Source of the DNA: Streptomyces lycii | GTDB taxonomy: Bacteria > Actinomycetota > Actinomycetes > Streptomycetales > Streptomycetaceae | Length of the DNA stretch: 41,866 nucleotides | Assembly (NCBI RefSeq): GCF_009735685.1 | Contig: NZ_WHPN01000367.1 | Location: 10,994 to 52,859 of the forward strand | Direction: 5' to 3' | Part shown: positions 1-8,832 of the stretch, in pieces | Position numbering within the stretch: the stretch's first letter is position 1 | Layout of the letters: each line of letters starts with the position of its first letter | Program-made: the position numbers and the translations under genes | The notes under the pieces: model-generated | The model's database searches: none | Told to the model about the DNA's origin: nothing | Seen by the model: the letters and a program-made list of their open reading frames with translations, nothing else

Positions 1-30
1 CACGGGTCCCGCCGCCTTCTCGTCGCTCCC

Positions 31-53
31 GTCCCCGGCGGACCGCCGGGGAC
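31..53 (-). terminator. Hairpin terminator of the minus-strand membrane protein gene
   Basis: A perfect 10-bp stem (31-40 paired with 44-53) with a three-base loop lies directly after the stop codon of the gene ending at 60. It lacks a T-tract, as is usual for Streptomyces hairpin terminators. Confidence 0.7.
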
Positions 54-59
54 CCGCGC

Positions 60-1619
60 TCATTTCAGTTCCGGCGCCTTGTCCGGCAGCGCCTTGCCGT
101 CCGCCGCGTCGACCACCTCGCGGTCGCCCGGCGACTCCTTCAGCTCCACCTTCTCCTCGAACATCTTGGCGACCTTGATGCAGGGCTGCCCCGGGTTCTT
201 CTCGACCCCGGTGACCCGGGCCCGCACCGTGTCACCGGACACCTCGGCGGAGGCCGAGTAGTCCGTGCACACCCCGCCCCAGAAGTGCAGCGTCAGGGTC
301 CGGCCGTCGACCTGGTACGAGACGATGTTGACGGCCTCCCCGGCGCCGTCCCCCTCGCCGGGCGCGCCCGGGCGCGACTCCGGCGGGGCGCCGGTGTCCT
401 CGCCGCCGCGCGCGATGTGCTCGTCCCGCACCGCCGGATGGGTGACCGTCGAGGTGTTCTCCGAGCCGGGCAGCTCCACCTCGAACAGCCACGACGGCAC
501 GAGCGCCGGCTCGCCGTCCACGAAGTGCACCGCCTGGCCCGGCACCGCGTCGCTGATCTTCGAGGGAGCGGGCTTCACCGTGCCGGGCCCGTCCTCCTTC
601 GACGGAAGGGTGCACGGCTGCGACCGCGCGGCCCCGTCGCCGTCCCCGTGCGGCACCGCCGAGGCGCAGCCGCCGATGCCGACCCCGCCGCCGCCGCGCT
701 CCGCGTTCAGCCGCTTCAGCGCCTGTTCCGCGCTCATCAACGGATACTCCGGACCCTTCACCAGCTCCGCCAGGCGTCCGCTGCCGCCCACGAGCTGCCC
801 GTCCGAGCCCACCTGGAGACCGGTCTGCCAGCCGTAACTGGGCAGCCCGCCGAGCACCGGCTCCGCGTTCACCGTCCGTACGGCCCCCAGCGCCCGGCTC
901 GCGTCCAGTTTCGCGTCGCTCAGCCCGATCGCGTCCAGCACCGGCCCGGCGGCCTGCTCCGCCTCGCGCTCGGTGACGGGTTCGCCGTCACTGCCGCCAC
1001 CGCCGGCTGTGCCGCCGGGCGCCGGGCAGCGGGCCGCGGGCCCGCCGCCGCCCTTGCCGTCCTGCTGCGCGCAGTTGTCGGAGCCGCCGGGGCCGTAACG
1101 GTGGTACGTCCAGTTGCCGGGCGCCTTCGTGCCCACCTCCAGCACCGGCCCGGAGCCGTCCTTGGGGGCGCCGAACTTCCAGGTGTCACCGTCCGACCGG
1201 GCCTTGCCCGGCACGTCCAGGGCCTTCGCCAGCTGCTCGGCACGCTCCCGCGAGACCTCGCCGCCCGGCCGGTACACGGGAGCCGTCCGCGGTCCGCGGG
1301 GCAGCTCGCCCTCCGCGACGTACCGCGCGCCGGACGGGTCGGGCTCGCCGGGCGCGACACCCGGTCCGCCGTCCTCCGCCCGCTCGCCGTAGCCGTCGAG
1401 GCGCAGCGGGGGCGGGTCCCCGCCGTCCGACGCGGCGCTGCCGCCGCTGTCGCCGTCCGAGGCGGTCGAGGCCCAGTAGGCCCCGCCGCCCCCGGCGAGC
1501 AGCACGGCCGCGGCGACGGAGGCGGCGACGACCGAGGAGCGCCTGCGGGGGCGTCCGGAGGTCTGCCGACCGGCGTCGGCCTGCTCGGGCGTGTTGTCCG
1601 GGGGGTTCTCGGTGGTCAC
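60..1619 (-). CDS. Membrane-anchored exported protein of unknown function
   Basis: This is a 519-residue protein. I chose the GTG at 1619 because a GAGGAG-type ribosome site lies 7-8 bases upstream; the open frame continues further upstream, but that part reads as low-complexity Pro/Arg shadow. The N-terminus is a short cytoplasmic tail with basic residues at 23-27, then one hydrophobic segment at about 29-49. The remaining ~470 residues would lie outside the cell and are rich in Gly, Asp, Glu and Pro, with six well-separated cysteines that could form disulfides. No catalytic motif is visible and I do not recognise a named family. It follows a 76-residue gene on the same strand with a gap of about 100 bases, so the two may be co-transcribed. 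The type II topology is seen in the sequence; any role as an envelope or anti-sigma-like protein would be speculation. Confidence 0.8.
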   Translation of the reverse strand: MTTENPPDNTPEQADAGRQTSGRPRRRSSVVAASVAAAVLLAGGGGAYWASTASDGDSGGSAASDGGDPPPLRLDGYGERAEDGGPGVAPGEPDPSGARYVAEGELPRGPRTAPVYRPGGEVSRERAEQLAKALDVPGKARSDGDTWKFGAPKDGSGPVLEVGTKAPGNWTYHRYGPGGSDNCAQQDGKGGGGPAARCPAPGGTAGGGGSDGEPVTEREAEQAAGPVLDAIGLSDAKLDASRALGAVRTVNAEPVLGGLPSYGWQTGLQVGSDGQLVGGSGRLAELVKGPEYPLMSAEQALKRLNAERGGGGVGIGGCASAVPHGDGDGAARSQPCTLPSKEDGPGTVKPAPSKISDAVPGQAVHFVDGEPALVPSWLFEVELPGSENTSTVTHPAVRDEHIARGGEDTGAPPESRPGAPGEGDGAGEAVNIVSYQVDGRTLTLHFWGGVCTDYSASAEVSGDTVRARVTGVEKNPGQPCIKVAKMFEEKVELKESPGDREVVDAADGKALPDKAPELK

Positions 1620-1722
1620 CGCTTCGCTCCTCACGCTGCGCACCGGCGGGATGCCGTGCCCCCTTCGGCCGGGGACGCGGATGGGACGGGGCGGGGGAGC
1701 GAGTGGTTCCCTCTGCGGACGC

Positions 1723-1953
1723 TCAGTCGCCGTATTCGGACATGCCGTCCAGCAGCCGCGCGGACGCCGGGGGTACCACGATGCCGTGCAGCCGGGACGC
1801 CGGCACGGGCTCCGCGGCGGCCGGAACGCCCGCCCGCCAGTGCGGAACCATCCGCGCGCAGTCACCGCGCAGCTCCGCGAGGCCGCCGTCGAGCTCCAGC
1901 GGGGTGGTCTCGGCGGTGAGCGGCCAAGCGGGGGATCCCGCGGTCTTCGGCAT
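1723..1953 (-). CDS. Small hypothetical protein, 76 residues
   Basis: A short ORF starting at ATG 1953, with a textbook AGGAGG ribosome site five bases upstream, which is the main reason to accept it. The product has no transmembrane segment or cysteine and ends in an acidic tail (MSEYGD). I do not recognise a family. It lies upstream of the exported membrane protein gene on the same strand, so co-expression is likely. Its own leader contains a perfect inverted repeat at 1974-1995. Codon choice is GC-rich at third positions like its neighbours, supporting real coding. Confidence 0.65.
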   Translation of the reverse strand: MPKTAGSPAWPLTAETTPLELDGGLAELRGDCARMVPHWRAGVPAAAEPVPASRLHGIVVPPASARLLDGMSEYGD

Positions 1954-1973
1954 GGGGCCTCCTGGTCCGGAGT

Positions 1974-1995
1974 GGTGCCGTATCGGTACGGCACC
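1974..1995. promoter_or_regulatory. Perfect 9-bp inverted repeat in divergent promoter region
   Basis: GGTGCCGTA at 1974-1982 and its exact reverse complement at 1987-1995 are separated by four bases. The repeat sits between the divergent 76-residue gene (start 1953) and the adenosine-kinase-like gene (start 2143). A partial copy of one arm (GGCACCGTA) recurs at about 2004-2012. It could be an operator for a dimeric repressor, or a leader hairpin of the minus-strand transcript. Confidence 0.4.
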
Positions 1996-2142
1996 CTTCT
2001 TCAGGCACCGTATGTACCCCGGGTCCGGCGAAAAAAAGCCCTACTATCGGGTAGTTTTGGCGGGTCGGGGGAGCACCCGGAAACGGGTAGCGTGAGCTGT
2101 CCCCCTTTCCATCAGCCGCATCCGCCCAGGAGAGCCCCCGCC

Positions 2143-3117
2143 GTGCATATCGCAGTCACCGGCTCCATCGCCACCGACCACCTGATGTCCTTCCCCGGCC
2201 GCTTCGCCGACCAGCTCGTCGCCGACCAGCTGCACACGGTCTCGCTCTCCTTCCTGGTCGACACCCTCGACGTGCGGCGCGGAGGCGTGGGGGCGAACAT
2301 CTCCTTCGGCATGGGCCAGCTCGGGGTCCGGCCGATCCTGGTCGGCGCCGCGGGGCCCGACTTCGGCGAGTACCGCGCCTGGCTCGACCGGCACGGCGTC
2401 GACACCGCCTCCGTACGGATCTCCGAGGTGCTGCACACCGCCCGCTTCGTCTGCACGACCGACGCCGACCACAACCAGATCGGCTCCTTCTACACCGGCG
2501 CGATGAGCGAGGCGCGGCTGATCGAGCTGAAGGCGGTCGCCGACCGGGTCGGCGGGCTCGACCTGGTCCTCATCGGCGCGGACGACCCGGAGGCGATGCT
2601 CCGCCACACGGAGGAGTGCCGGAACCGCGGCATCCCCTTCGCCGCCGACTTCTCGCAGCAGATCGCCCGCATGGACGGCGACGACATCCGGGTCCTGCTG
2701 GACGGGGCGGCGTACCTCTTCTCCAACGAGTACGAGAAGGGCCTCATCGAGTCCAAGACCGGCTGGACCGCCGACGAGATCCTGGACAGGGTCGGCACCC
2801 GGGTCACCACGCTCGGCGCCCGGGGCGTCCGCATCGAGCGGACCGGTGAGCCGGTGATCGAGGTCGGCTGCCCGGAGGAGGACACGAAGGCGGACCCGAC
2901 GGGCGTCGGCGACGCGTTCCGCGCGGGCTTCCTGGCGGGCCTCGCCTGGCAGGTGAGCCTGGAGCGGGCGGCGCAGCTCGGCTGCATGCTGGCCACGCTG
3001 GTGATCGAGACGGTGGGCACGCAGGAGTACGAGCTGAGCCGCACCCACTTCATGGAGCGCTTCACGAAGACGTACGGGGACGACGCGGCGGCGGAGGTCC
3101 GCGCCCACCTCGCCTGA
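2143..3117 (+). CDS. adoK: Adenosine kinase-like PfkB family carbohydrate kinase
   Basis: A 324-residue PfkB/ribokinase-family kinase. The GTG at 2143 is preceded by AGGAGA about nine bases upstream, and the N-terminus VHIAVTGSIATDHLM matches the start of the mycobacterial adenosine kinase AdoK (Rv2202c), which is also 324 residues. The glycine-rich substrate motif GGVGANISFGMGQLG lies near residues 46-60. The C-terminal PfkB signature DPTGVGDAFRAGF starts at D251, and D257 is the expected catalytic base. Rv2202c lies close to ctaC in M. tuberculosis, as this gene does here, which supports orthology. The expected reaction is ATP-dependent phosphorylation of adenosine to AMP (purine salvage) in the cytoplasm. 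Other PfkB kinases are also generically annotated as sugar kinases, so the substrate is inferred from the family. A TAGCGT -10-like box is at 2088-2093. Confidence 0.85.
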   Translation: MHIAVTGSIATDHLMSFPGRFADQLVADQLHTVSLSFLVDTLDVRRGGVGANISFGMGQLGVRPILVGAAGPDFGEYRAWLDRHGVDTASVRISEVLHTARFVCTTDADHNQIGSFYTGAMSEARLIELKAVADRVGGLDLVLIGADDPEAMLRHTEECRNRGIPFAADFSQQIARMDGDDIRVLLDGAAYLFSNEYEKGLIESKTGWTADEILDRVGTRVTTLGARGVRIERTGEPVIEVGCPEEDTKADPTGVGDAFRAGFLAGLAWQVSLERAAQLGCMLATLVIETVGTQEYELSRTHFMERFTKTYGDDAAAEVRAHLA

Positions 3118-3662
3118 ACACGGGTCCGGGGCGGCATTACGGAGAGGTTCGGGGCCGTACGGATCGGTTCGCGGTGGTGCGGGGCGGGGGTCGGCCGGGA
3201 CCGGTTCGTACGGGACCCGGCCGGTCCGGGCTTCGCGGGCGGCGGCTTCGCGGGCCGGGAGGCCTGGCGGGACCGGCCGCGCGCGGTTTCACGTCCCCGT
3301 GGGGCGGCCGGGACCCGTATGGCGCCCGGGTGGCGTACGAGGCCGGTGGACCGTGCGGGCCGGTGGACCGTACGAGGCTGGTGGACCGTTCGGGCCGGTG
3401 GACCGTGCGGGCCGGTGGACCGTACGAGGCCGGTGGACCGTTCGGGCCGGTGGACCGTTCGGGCCGGTGGACCGTGCGGGCCGGTGAACCGTTCGGAGAG
3501 CCCGCCCGGCCCCGGCGGGCCGTGCCGCCACCCCGCCGTCCGGCTCTTCCTCTCCCGCCCCCGGGACTCCGCAGGACCCGCCTCCGGTACTCCGCGGACC
3601 TGCCTCCGGTTCCGCGGACCCCGGTCCGGACCGCGGGGCAACGGCCCCCGGGCCGCCGCCGC
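3118..3662. other. Intergenic region without a gene, dominated by tandem repeats
   Basis: This 545-base gap lies between two convergent genes. ORFs cross it in several frames only because the repeats contain no stop codons. It contains the tandem array at 3341-3496. Near its end an 11-bp hairpin (3654-3664 with 3667-3677) overlaps the stop codon of the minus-strand gene and may act as its terminator. Confidence 0.8.
3341..3496. repeat. Tandem repeat, nine copies of a 17-18 bp unit
   Basis: The unit is roughly GGCCGGTGGACCGTNCG. The core GGTGGACCGT begins at 3345, 3362, 3380, 3397, 3414, 3432, 3449 and 3466, with a GGTGAACCGT variant at 3483. Spacings are 17 or 18 bases, with the extra base in copies that carry CGAGG. 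Each unit has the imperfect palindrome CGGT-GG-ACCG. The non-triplet period and mixed unit length argue against coding function. Confidence 0.95.
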
Positions 3663-5282
3663 TCAGGAGCGGCGGCGCACCAGATAAGAGGTGCCCCCGC
3701 CCGGGCCCGCCGGGCGCTCGCCCGCGTACTCCTGCCCGCGCATCTCGCACCAGGCCGGGATGTCGAGCCGCGCGGCCTCGTCGTCGGAGAGCACCGACAC
3801 CAGCGAGCCGACCGGCACGTCACCGATCACCTTCGCCAGCTCGATCACCGGGATCGGGCACCGCTTGCCGAGCGAGTCCACGGTCAGCGCCGGTGCGTCT
3901 CCGGCCGGTGCCGCCGAGTCCGCCGCCGGCGAGAAGTCCCCGGACGTCTGCCCGGATGTCTGCTCGGAAGGAGGCCCGGACGTCTGCCGCTCGGGCGACT
4001 GCTCGGACGCCTGCTCGGACACGGGCTCGGGCGCCCGTGCCCCGGTCACCTGCTCTGGCGTGGGCCGCGCCCCGGACGCCTGCTCGGACGCGGGCCGCGC
4101 CCCGGACGTCCGCGGCTCGGGCCCCGTGGCCGCGGCCCGCTCCCCGGCCGGTGCGCCGAACCGCTCGCGGACCTCCCGCACCACCTCCGGCAGCACCTCC
4201 AGGAACCGTTCGACCTCCGCCGCCGTGTCCTCGGCCCCCACCGGCAGCGACACCCGGAGATTCCCCTCCGAGAGCGCACCCATTGCCCGCAGCACATGAC
4301 TCGGCACCAGCGTGCTCGACGTGCAGGACGAACCGGAGGACACGGAGAACCCGTGCCGGTCCAGCTCGTGCAGCAGGGCCTCCCCGTCGACATAGAGACA
4401 CGACAGGGTGACCAGGTGCGGCAGCCGCCGCACCGGGTCGCCGACCACCTCCACATCGGGCACCACCCGCGGCGCGCGCGTCCGGATCCGGTCCACCAGC
4501 GCCCGCAGCCGCTCCGCCTCCGCGGCCGCCTCCTGCCGTACGGCCCGCAGGGCGGCCGCCGCCGCGACGACCGCGGGCACGTTCTCGAAGCCGGGGGAGC
4601 GGCCCGACTCCCGGTCGTCCACCGGCCCGCGCGGCGCGAACCGGGTCCCCTTGCGCACCGCGAGCAGGCCGACCCCGGGCGGCCCGCCCCACTTGTGCGC
4701 GCTGCCGGCCAGCAACGACCAGCCGGCCTCGACCGGCCCCCAGGCCAGCGACTGCGCGGCGTCCACGAACAGCGGCACCCCCGCCGCCCGGCAGGACTCC
4801 GCGACCTCGGCGACCGGCTGCTCCGTACCCACCTCGTGGTTGGCGGACTGCAGACAGGCGAGCGCGGTCCCCGGGCCCAGCGCCGCGGCGAACGCGTCCG
4901 GGTCCACCCGGCCCGTGCGGTCGACGCCGACCTCCTCGTACGCGCCGCCGTCCGCCTCGTGGGCCTCGGCGGCGTGCAGCACCGAGGAGTGCTCGACGGC
5001 GGACACGACCAGACGGCGGCCGGCGCGCCGGCGCCCGGCGAGGGCCCCGGCGATCCCGTCGTGCACGGCACGGGTGCCGGAAGGGGTGAAGACCAGCTCG
5101 TCGGGACGGCAGCCGACCGCCTCGGCGGCGGCCTCCCGCGCGGCGTCGAGCAGCATCCGGGCCCGCCGTCCCTCCCGGTGCAGGCGTGCCGGGTCGGCCC
5201 AGCCCTCGTCGAAGGCGGCCAGCAGCGCCTGGCGGGCGACGGGGTGCAGCGGGGCGGACGAAGCGGAATCGAAATAGGCCAC
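3663..5282 (-). CDS. Cysteine desulfurase fused to a TusA-type sulfurtransferase domain
   Basis: A 539-residue fusion. Residues 1 to about 370 are a NifS/IscS-like class V aminotransferase domain: the Schiff-base lysine K197 lies in SAHKWGGPPGVG and the persulfide-forming cysteine C320 in SSGSSCTSS. Residues ~375-460 are a low-complexity linker of Ala, Ser, Glu, Gln and Pro with SEQ/TSG repeats. Residues ~465-539 are a TusA/SirA-like domain with the sulfur-carrier motif KRCPIPVIELAK, carrier cysteine C475. The expected chemistry is removal of sulfur from cysteine as a persulfide and direct hand-over to the fused carrier, in the cytoplasm. I chose GTG 5282 because the desulfurase fold begins at once (VAYFDSASSAPLHP); no good ribosome site precedes it, so a leaderless start is possible. 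It is divergent from ctaC, suggesting but not proving a link to oxidase or cofactor assembly. Confidence 0.88.
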   Translation of the reverse strand: MAYFDSASSAPLHPVARQALLAAFDEGWADPARLHREGRRARMLLDAAREAAAEAVGCRPDELVFTPSGTRAVHDGIAGALAGRRRAGRRLVVSAVEHSSVLHAAEAHEADGGAYEEVGVDRTGRVDPDAFAAALGPGTALACLQSANHEVGTEQPVAEVAESCRAAGVPLFVDAAQSLAWGPVEAGWSLLAGSAHKWGGPPGVGLLAVRKGTRFAPRGPVDDRESGRSPGFENVPAVVAAAAALRAVRQEAAAEAERLRALVDRIRTRAPRVVPDVEVVGDPVRRLPHLVTLSCLYVDGEALLHELDRHGFSVSSGSSCTSSTLVPSHVLRAMGALSEGNLRVSLPVGAEDTAAEVERFLEVLPEVVREVRERFGAPAGERAAATGPEPRTSGARPASEQASGARPTPEQVTGARAPEPVSEQASEQSPERQTSGPPSEQTSGQTSGDFSPAADSAAPAGDAPALTVDSLGKRCPIPVIELAKVIGDVPVGSLVSVLSDDEAARLDIPAWCEMRGQEYAGERPAGPGGGTSYLVRRRS

Positions 5283-5605
5283 ACCGAACGCTAACCCCGC
5301 ACCCGGCCCGGCGCCCCGGCCCCACCGGGCCGGGTCCCCGGCGCGCGCCACGCCCGGGCCCGCACACGGCGGCCGGAGCCTTCACCGACACCCCGTCAGC
5401 CCGCCCCGGCAAGCCGCCGGAGGCCCTCGTTCCACACCTTCGGGGAGGGCCGCGGCGCGTTGGGCACCCTCCCCGCGCGACGCCAAAACGAGTCCAGTAG
5501 GGTTTGGTCCGCATAAACATCCAAACCCCTGCCCGCGATATGGCCCGGCGACCGAACGACAAGACGGCCGCAGGTCGGCGGGCGAGACTCTCGGGAAGGC
5601 GCTAC
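5283..5605. other. Divergent promoter region between desulfurase fusion and ctaC
   Basis: This 323-base stretch has no supported gene. It contains a -10-like TAGGGT at 5498-5503 reading towards ctaC and the inverted repeat at 5500-5528. An ORF from 5504 runs in frame into ctaC, but that reading would start at the putative promoter, so I treat it as leader. Confidence 0.7.
5500..5528. promoter_or_regulatory. 8-bp inverted repeat overlapping the ctaC -10 box
   Basis: GGGTTTGG at 5500-5507 is the exact reverse complement of CCAAACCC at 5521-5528, with a 13-base spacer. The left arm overlaps a TAGGGT -10-like hexamer at 5498-5503, so the repeat would cover the transcription start of ctaC-ctaD-ctaF. 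It could be an operator or a hairpin at the 5' end of the mRNA. Confidence 0.45.
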
Positions 5606-6601
5606 GTGAGTCCCAACGGCTCCGACCTCCCCCACCGCCTGAAGGGCGTGGGCGGTACCCCCATGTCGCGGCGCCCGATGCGGCGGAAGCTGCCGCAGGC
5701 GCTTGCCGCGGGCCTGGTCCTGGCGACCGCCACCGGTTGCACCTACGAGGATTTCCCCCGCCTCGGAATGCCCACGCCCATCACGGAGGAGGCGCCGCGA
5801 ATCCTCTCCCTGTGGCAGGGCTCGTGGGCCGCGGCACTCGCCACGGGTGCGCTCGTCTGGGGCCTGATCCTGTGGAGCGTCGTGTTCCACCGGCGCAGCA
5901 GGACCAAGGTCGAGATCCCCCGCCAGACGCGGTACAACATGCCGCTGGAGGCCCTCTACACGATCGTGCCGCTGATCATCGTCTCGGTGCTGTTCTACTT
6001 CACCGCGCGCGATGAATCGAAGCTGCTGGAGACCTCCGAGAAGCCCGACCACGTCATCAACGTGGTGGGCTACCAGTGGAGCTGGGGCTTCAACTACATG
6101 GAGGACATGGACGGCGACGCGGCCAGGCCCGCGAAGCTGCCCGCCGAGGTCGCGTCCATCCCGGACCGCTACCTCGAGTCCGTTCCCGAGGGTGCCGACG
6201 GCGTCCACGACGCCGGCATCCCGGGCGACCGCAACCCGCAGAACGGCAACCCGGGCCCGACCCTGTGGCTGCCCAAGGGCGAGTCGGTCCAGTTCATCCT
6301 GACCTCGCGGGACGTCATCCACTCCTTCTGGGTGCTGCCGTTCCTGATGAAGCAGGACGTCATCCCCGGACACACCAACGTCTTCGAGGTGACCCCCACC
6401 AAGGAGGGCACCTTCAGGGGCAAGTGCGCGGAGCTGTGCGGCGTCGACCACGCCCGGATGCTGTTCAACGTCAAGGTCGTCTCCCCGGAGCGCTACCAGC
6501 AGCACCTGGAGGACCTGGCGAAGAAGGGCCAGAACGGGTACATCCCGGCGGGCATCACCCAGGCCGAAGCCGCCAAGAATGCGGAGACGAACAACCCATG
6601 A
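5606..6601 (+). CDS. ctaC: Cytochrome c oxidase subunit II
   Basis: Subunit II of the aa3-type terminal oxidase, 331 residues. It carries the binuclear CuA site that takes electrons from the dihaem cytochrome c of the bcc complex. The N-terminus is a lipoprotein signal ending in LVLATATGC with lipid-attachment cysteine C45, then two transmembrane helices (about 70-90 and 115-135), then the cupredoxin domain. CuA ligands are visible: H239 in DVIHSFWV and C274, E276, C278, H282 and M285 in [14 protein letters not shown] took GTG 5606, preceded by GGGAAGG; ATG 5663 is an alternative that still keeps the signal peptide. The stop codon overlaps the ctaD start (ATGA at 6598-6601), indicating translational coupling. 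It is the first gene of ctaC-ctaD-ctaF. Confidence 0.97.
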   Translation: MSPNGSDLPHRLKGVGGTPMSRRPMRRKLPQALAAGLVLATATGCTYEDFPRLGMPTPITEEAPRILSLWQGSWAAALATGALVWGLILWSVVFHRRSRTKVEIPRQTRYNMPLEALYTIVPLIIVSVLFYFTARDESKLLETSEKPDHVINVVGYQWSWGFNYMEDMDGDAARPAKLPAEVASIPDRYLESVPEGADGVHDAGIPGDRNPQNGNPGPTLWLPKGESVQFILTSRDVIHSFWVLPFLMKQDVIPGHTNVFEVTPTKEGTFRGKCAELCGVDHARMLFNVKVVSPERYQQHLEDLAKKGQNGYIPAGITQAEAAKNAETNNP

Positions 6602-8328
6602 GCATCCTCAACGAATCCCAGGGTGCTGCCGCGACGGCCGAGGCCGCACCCCCCGTGCGGCGGAAGCAGCCGGGTAGCGTCGTGGTGTCGTGGCTGACGA
6701 CCACAGACCACAAGACGATCGGCACGCTCTATCTCGCGACGTCGTTCATCTTCTTCTGCATCGGCGGTGTGCTGGCGCTCTTCATGCGCGCCGAGCTGGC
6801 CCGGCCGGGTACGCAGATCATGTCGAACGAGCAGTTCAACCAGGCGTTCACGATGCACGGCACGATCATGCTGCTGATGTTCGCGACGCCGCTGTTCGCC
6901 GGATTCGCCAACTGGATCATGCCGCTGCAGATCGGCGCGCCCGACGTGGCGTTCCCGCGGCTGAACATGTTCGCGTACTGGCTGTACCTCTTCGGCTCCA
7001 TCATCGCGGTGGCCGGCTTCCTCACCCCGCAGGGCGCCGCCGACTTCGGCTGGTTCGCCTACACCCCGCTGTCGGACGCGATCCGTTCGCCCGGCATCGG
7101 CGCGGACATGTGGATCATGGGTCTGGCCTTCTCCGGCTTCGGCACCATCCTGGGCTCGGTCAACTTCATCACCACGATCATCTGCATGCGGGCCCCCGGC
7201 CTGACGATGTTCCGGATGCCGATCTTCACCTGGAACGTGCTGCTCACCGGTGTGCTGGTGCTGCTGGCCTTCCCGGTGCTCGCCGCCGCGCTGTTCGCGC
7301 TCGAGGTGGACCGCAAGTTCGGGGCACACATCTTCGACCCGGCGAACGGCGGGGCGCTGCTGTGGCAGCACCTCTTCTGGTTCTTCGGCCATCCGGAGGT
7401 GTACATCATCGCGCTGCCGTTCTTCGGCATCGTCTCCGAGATCGTCCCGGTCTTCAGCCGCAAGCCGATGTTCGGCTACATCGGCCTGGTCGCCGCGACC
7501 ATCTCCATCGCGGGCCTGTCGGTGACCGTCTGGGCGCACCACATGTACGTGACGGGCGGGGTGCTCCTACCGTTCTTCTCGTTCATGACCTTCCTGATCG
7601 CGGTGCCGACCGGCGTGAAGTTCTTCAACTGGCTCGGCACCATGTGGAAGGGCAGTCTGAGCTTCGAGACACCGATGCTCTGGACGGTCGGCTTCCTGGT
7701 CACCTTCCTGTTCGGCGGTCTGACCGGTGTCATCCTGGCCTCGCCGCCGCTGGACTTCCACGTCTCCGACTCGTACTTCGTGGTGGCGCACTTCCACTAC
7801 GTGGTCTTCGGCACGGTCGTCTTCGCGATGTTCGCCGGCTTCCACTTCTGGTGGCCGAAGTTCACCGGCAAGATGCTGGACGAGCGGCTCGGCAAGATCA
7901 CGTTCTGGACGCTGTTCATCGGCTTCCACGGCACGTTCCTGGTGCAGCACTGGCTGGGCGCGGAGGGCATGCCGCGGCGTTACGCGGACTACCTGCACGC
8001 GGACGGCTTCACCGCGCTGAACACGGTCTCGACCATCTCCTCGTTCCTGCTCGGCCTGTCCGTCCTGCCGTTCTTCTACAACGTCTGGAAGACGGCCAAG
8101 TACGCGCCGAAGGTCGAGGTCGACGACCCCTGGGGCTACGGCCGTTCGCTCGAGTGGGCAACGTCCTGCCCGCCCCCGCGGCACAACTTCCTCACCCTGC
8201 CGCGCATCCGCTCCGAATCCCCGGCCTTCGACCTGCACCACCCGGAGATCGCCGAGGCCGACCAGCTCGAAGCCCGGGAAGCGGTGGCCGGCAAGGCCCT
8301 GGCCGGTGAAAAGGAGGCCGGGAAGTGA
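6598..8328 (+). CDS. ctaD: Cytochrome c oxidase subunit I
   Basis: The catalytic subunit of the aa3 haem-copper oxidase, 576 residues, with twelve or more predicted membrane helices; it reduces oxygen to water and pumps protons. All metal ligands are visible: H87 (haem a) in FTMHGTIM, H265 and the cross-linked Tyr of the GHPEVY motif, H314/H315 (CuB) in WAHHMY, and H398 (haem a3) and H400 (haem a) in [15 protein letters not shown] with the Tyr marks it as an A-family oxidase. The start ATG overlaps the ctaC stop, and the stop overlaps the ctaF GTG, so the three genes form a coupled operon. Length and motifs are normal for actinobacteria. Confidence 0.98.
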   Translation: MSILNESQGAAATAEAAPPVRRKQPGSVVVSWLTTTDHKTIGTLYLATSFIFFCIGGVLALFMRAELARPGTQIMSNEQFNQAFTMHGTIMLLMFATPLFAGFANWIMPLQIGAPDVAFPRLNMFAYWLYLFGSIIAVAGFLTPQGAADFGWFAYTPLSDAIRSPGIGADMWIMGLAFSGFGTILGSVNFITTIICMRAPGLTMFRMPIFTWNVLLTGVLVLLAFPVLAAALFALEVDRKFGAHIFDPANGGALLWQHLFWFFGHPEVYIIALPFFGIVSEIVPVFSRKPMFGYIGLVAATISIAGLSVTVWAHHMYVTGGVLLPFFSFMTFLIAVPTGVKFFNWLGTMWKGSLSFETPMLWTVGFLVTFLFGGLTGVILASPPLDFHVSDSYFVVAHFHYVVFGTVVFAMFAGFHFWWPKFTGKMLDERLGKITFWTLFIGFHGTFLVQHWLGAEGMPRRYADYLHADGFTALNTVSTISSFLLGLSVLPFFYNVWKTAKYAPKVEVDDPWGYGRSLEWATSCPPPRHNFLTLPRIRSESPAFDLHHPEIAEADQLEAREAVAGKALAGEKEAGK

Positions 8329-8723
8329 AGATCCAGGGACGTCTGTTCATCTGGCTCGCCGCGTTCATCCTGACCGTCGCCGTCGTGTACGGCTTCTGGT
8401 CGAAGGAGCCGGTCGGCACCACGGCGCTGTTCCTCGCCTTCGGCCTGAGCATCATGATCGGCTACTACCTGGCGTTCACCGCGCGCCGGGTGGACACCGG
8501 TGCGCAGGACAACAAGGAGGCGGACGTCGCGGACGACGCCGGCGAGCTGGGCTTCTTCAGCCCGCACAGCTGGCAGCCGCTCTCCCTCGCCCTCGGCGGC
8601 GCGTTCGCCTTCCTGGGGATCGCGGTGGGCTGGTGGCTGGTGTGGTTCTCCGCGCCGCTGCTCCTCATCGGCCTCTTCGGCTGGGTGTTCGAGTACTACC
8701 GCGGTGAGAACCAGAACCAGTAA
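8325..8723 (+). CDS. ctaF: Cytochrome c oxidase subunit IV (actinobacterial type)
   Basis: A 132-residue integral membrane protein with four hydrophobic segments: two N-terminal helices (about 5-25 and 31-50), a polar loop with the sequence [14 protein letters not shown], and two C-terminal helices (about 88-105 and 107-125). This matches the small actinobacterial subunit IV, a structural subunit of the aa3 oxidase. The GTG start overlaps the ctaD stop codon (GTGA at 8325-8328), with AAGGAGG about nine bases before it. A strong hairpin follows at 8745-8777, closing the ctaC-ctaD-ctaF operon. Confidence 0.93.
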   Translation: MKIQGRLFIWLAAFILTVAVVYGFWSKEPVGTTALFLAFGLSIMIGYYLAFTARRVDTGAQDNKEADVADDAGELGFFSPHSWQPLSLALGGAFAFLGIAVGWWLVWFSAPLLLIGLFGWVFEYYRGENQNQ

Positions 8724-8744
8724 CCCCCGTACGGCGGTACTGAA

Positions 8745-8777
8745 CCGGGCCCGGAAGCCTCACGCTTCCGGGCCCGG
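8745..8777 (+). terminator. Terminator of the ctaC-ctaD-ctaF operon
   Basis: A perfect 14-bp stem (8745-8758 with 8764-8777) around a five-base CTCAC loop begins 22 bases after the ctaF stop codon. Confidence 0.85.
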
Positions 8778-8832
8778 ACCCGTTTGGCCCATCCGGCGCG
8801 CCGAAGCATCCCCTTTTCCGTACTTTGTGACC

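Noticed and set aside
285..1919. Plus-strand ORF of 544 codons opposite the exported protein gene
   Set aside because: It is an antisense shadow: Arg/Ala/Gly-rich, no ribosome site, and the minus-strand gene has a signal-anchor and normal composition.
3341..3496. Possible CRISPR array
   Set aside because: Units are 17-18 bp and directly adjacent, with no unique spacers and no cas genes nearby.
3174..5294. Plus-strand ORF of 706 codons across the repeats and the desulfurase fusion
   Set aside because: Made of repeat translation and antisense of the fusion; no family resemblance.
5504..5605. Upstream in-frame extension of ctaC to ATG 5504
   Set aside because: It would begin inside the promoter and inverted repeat, and the lipoprotein signal fits a start at 5606 or 5663.
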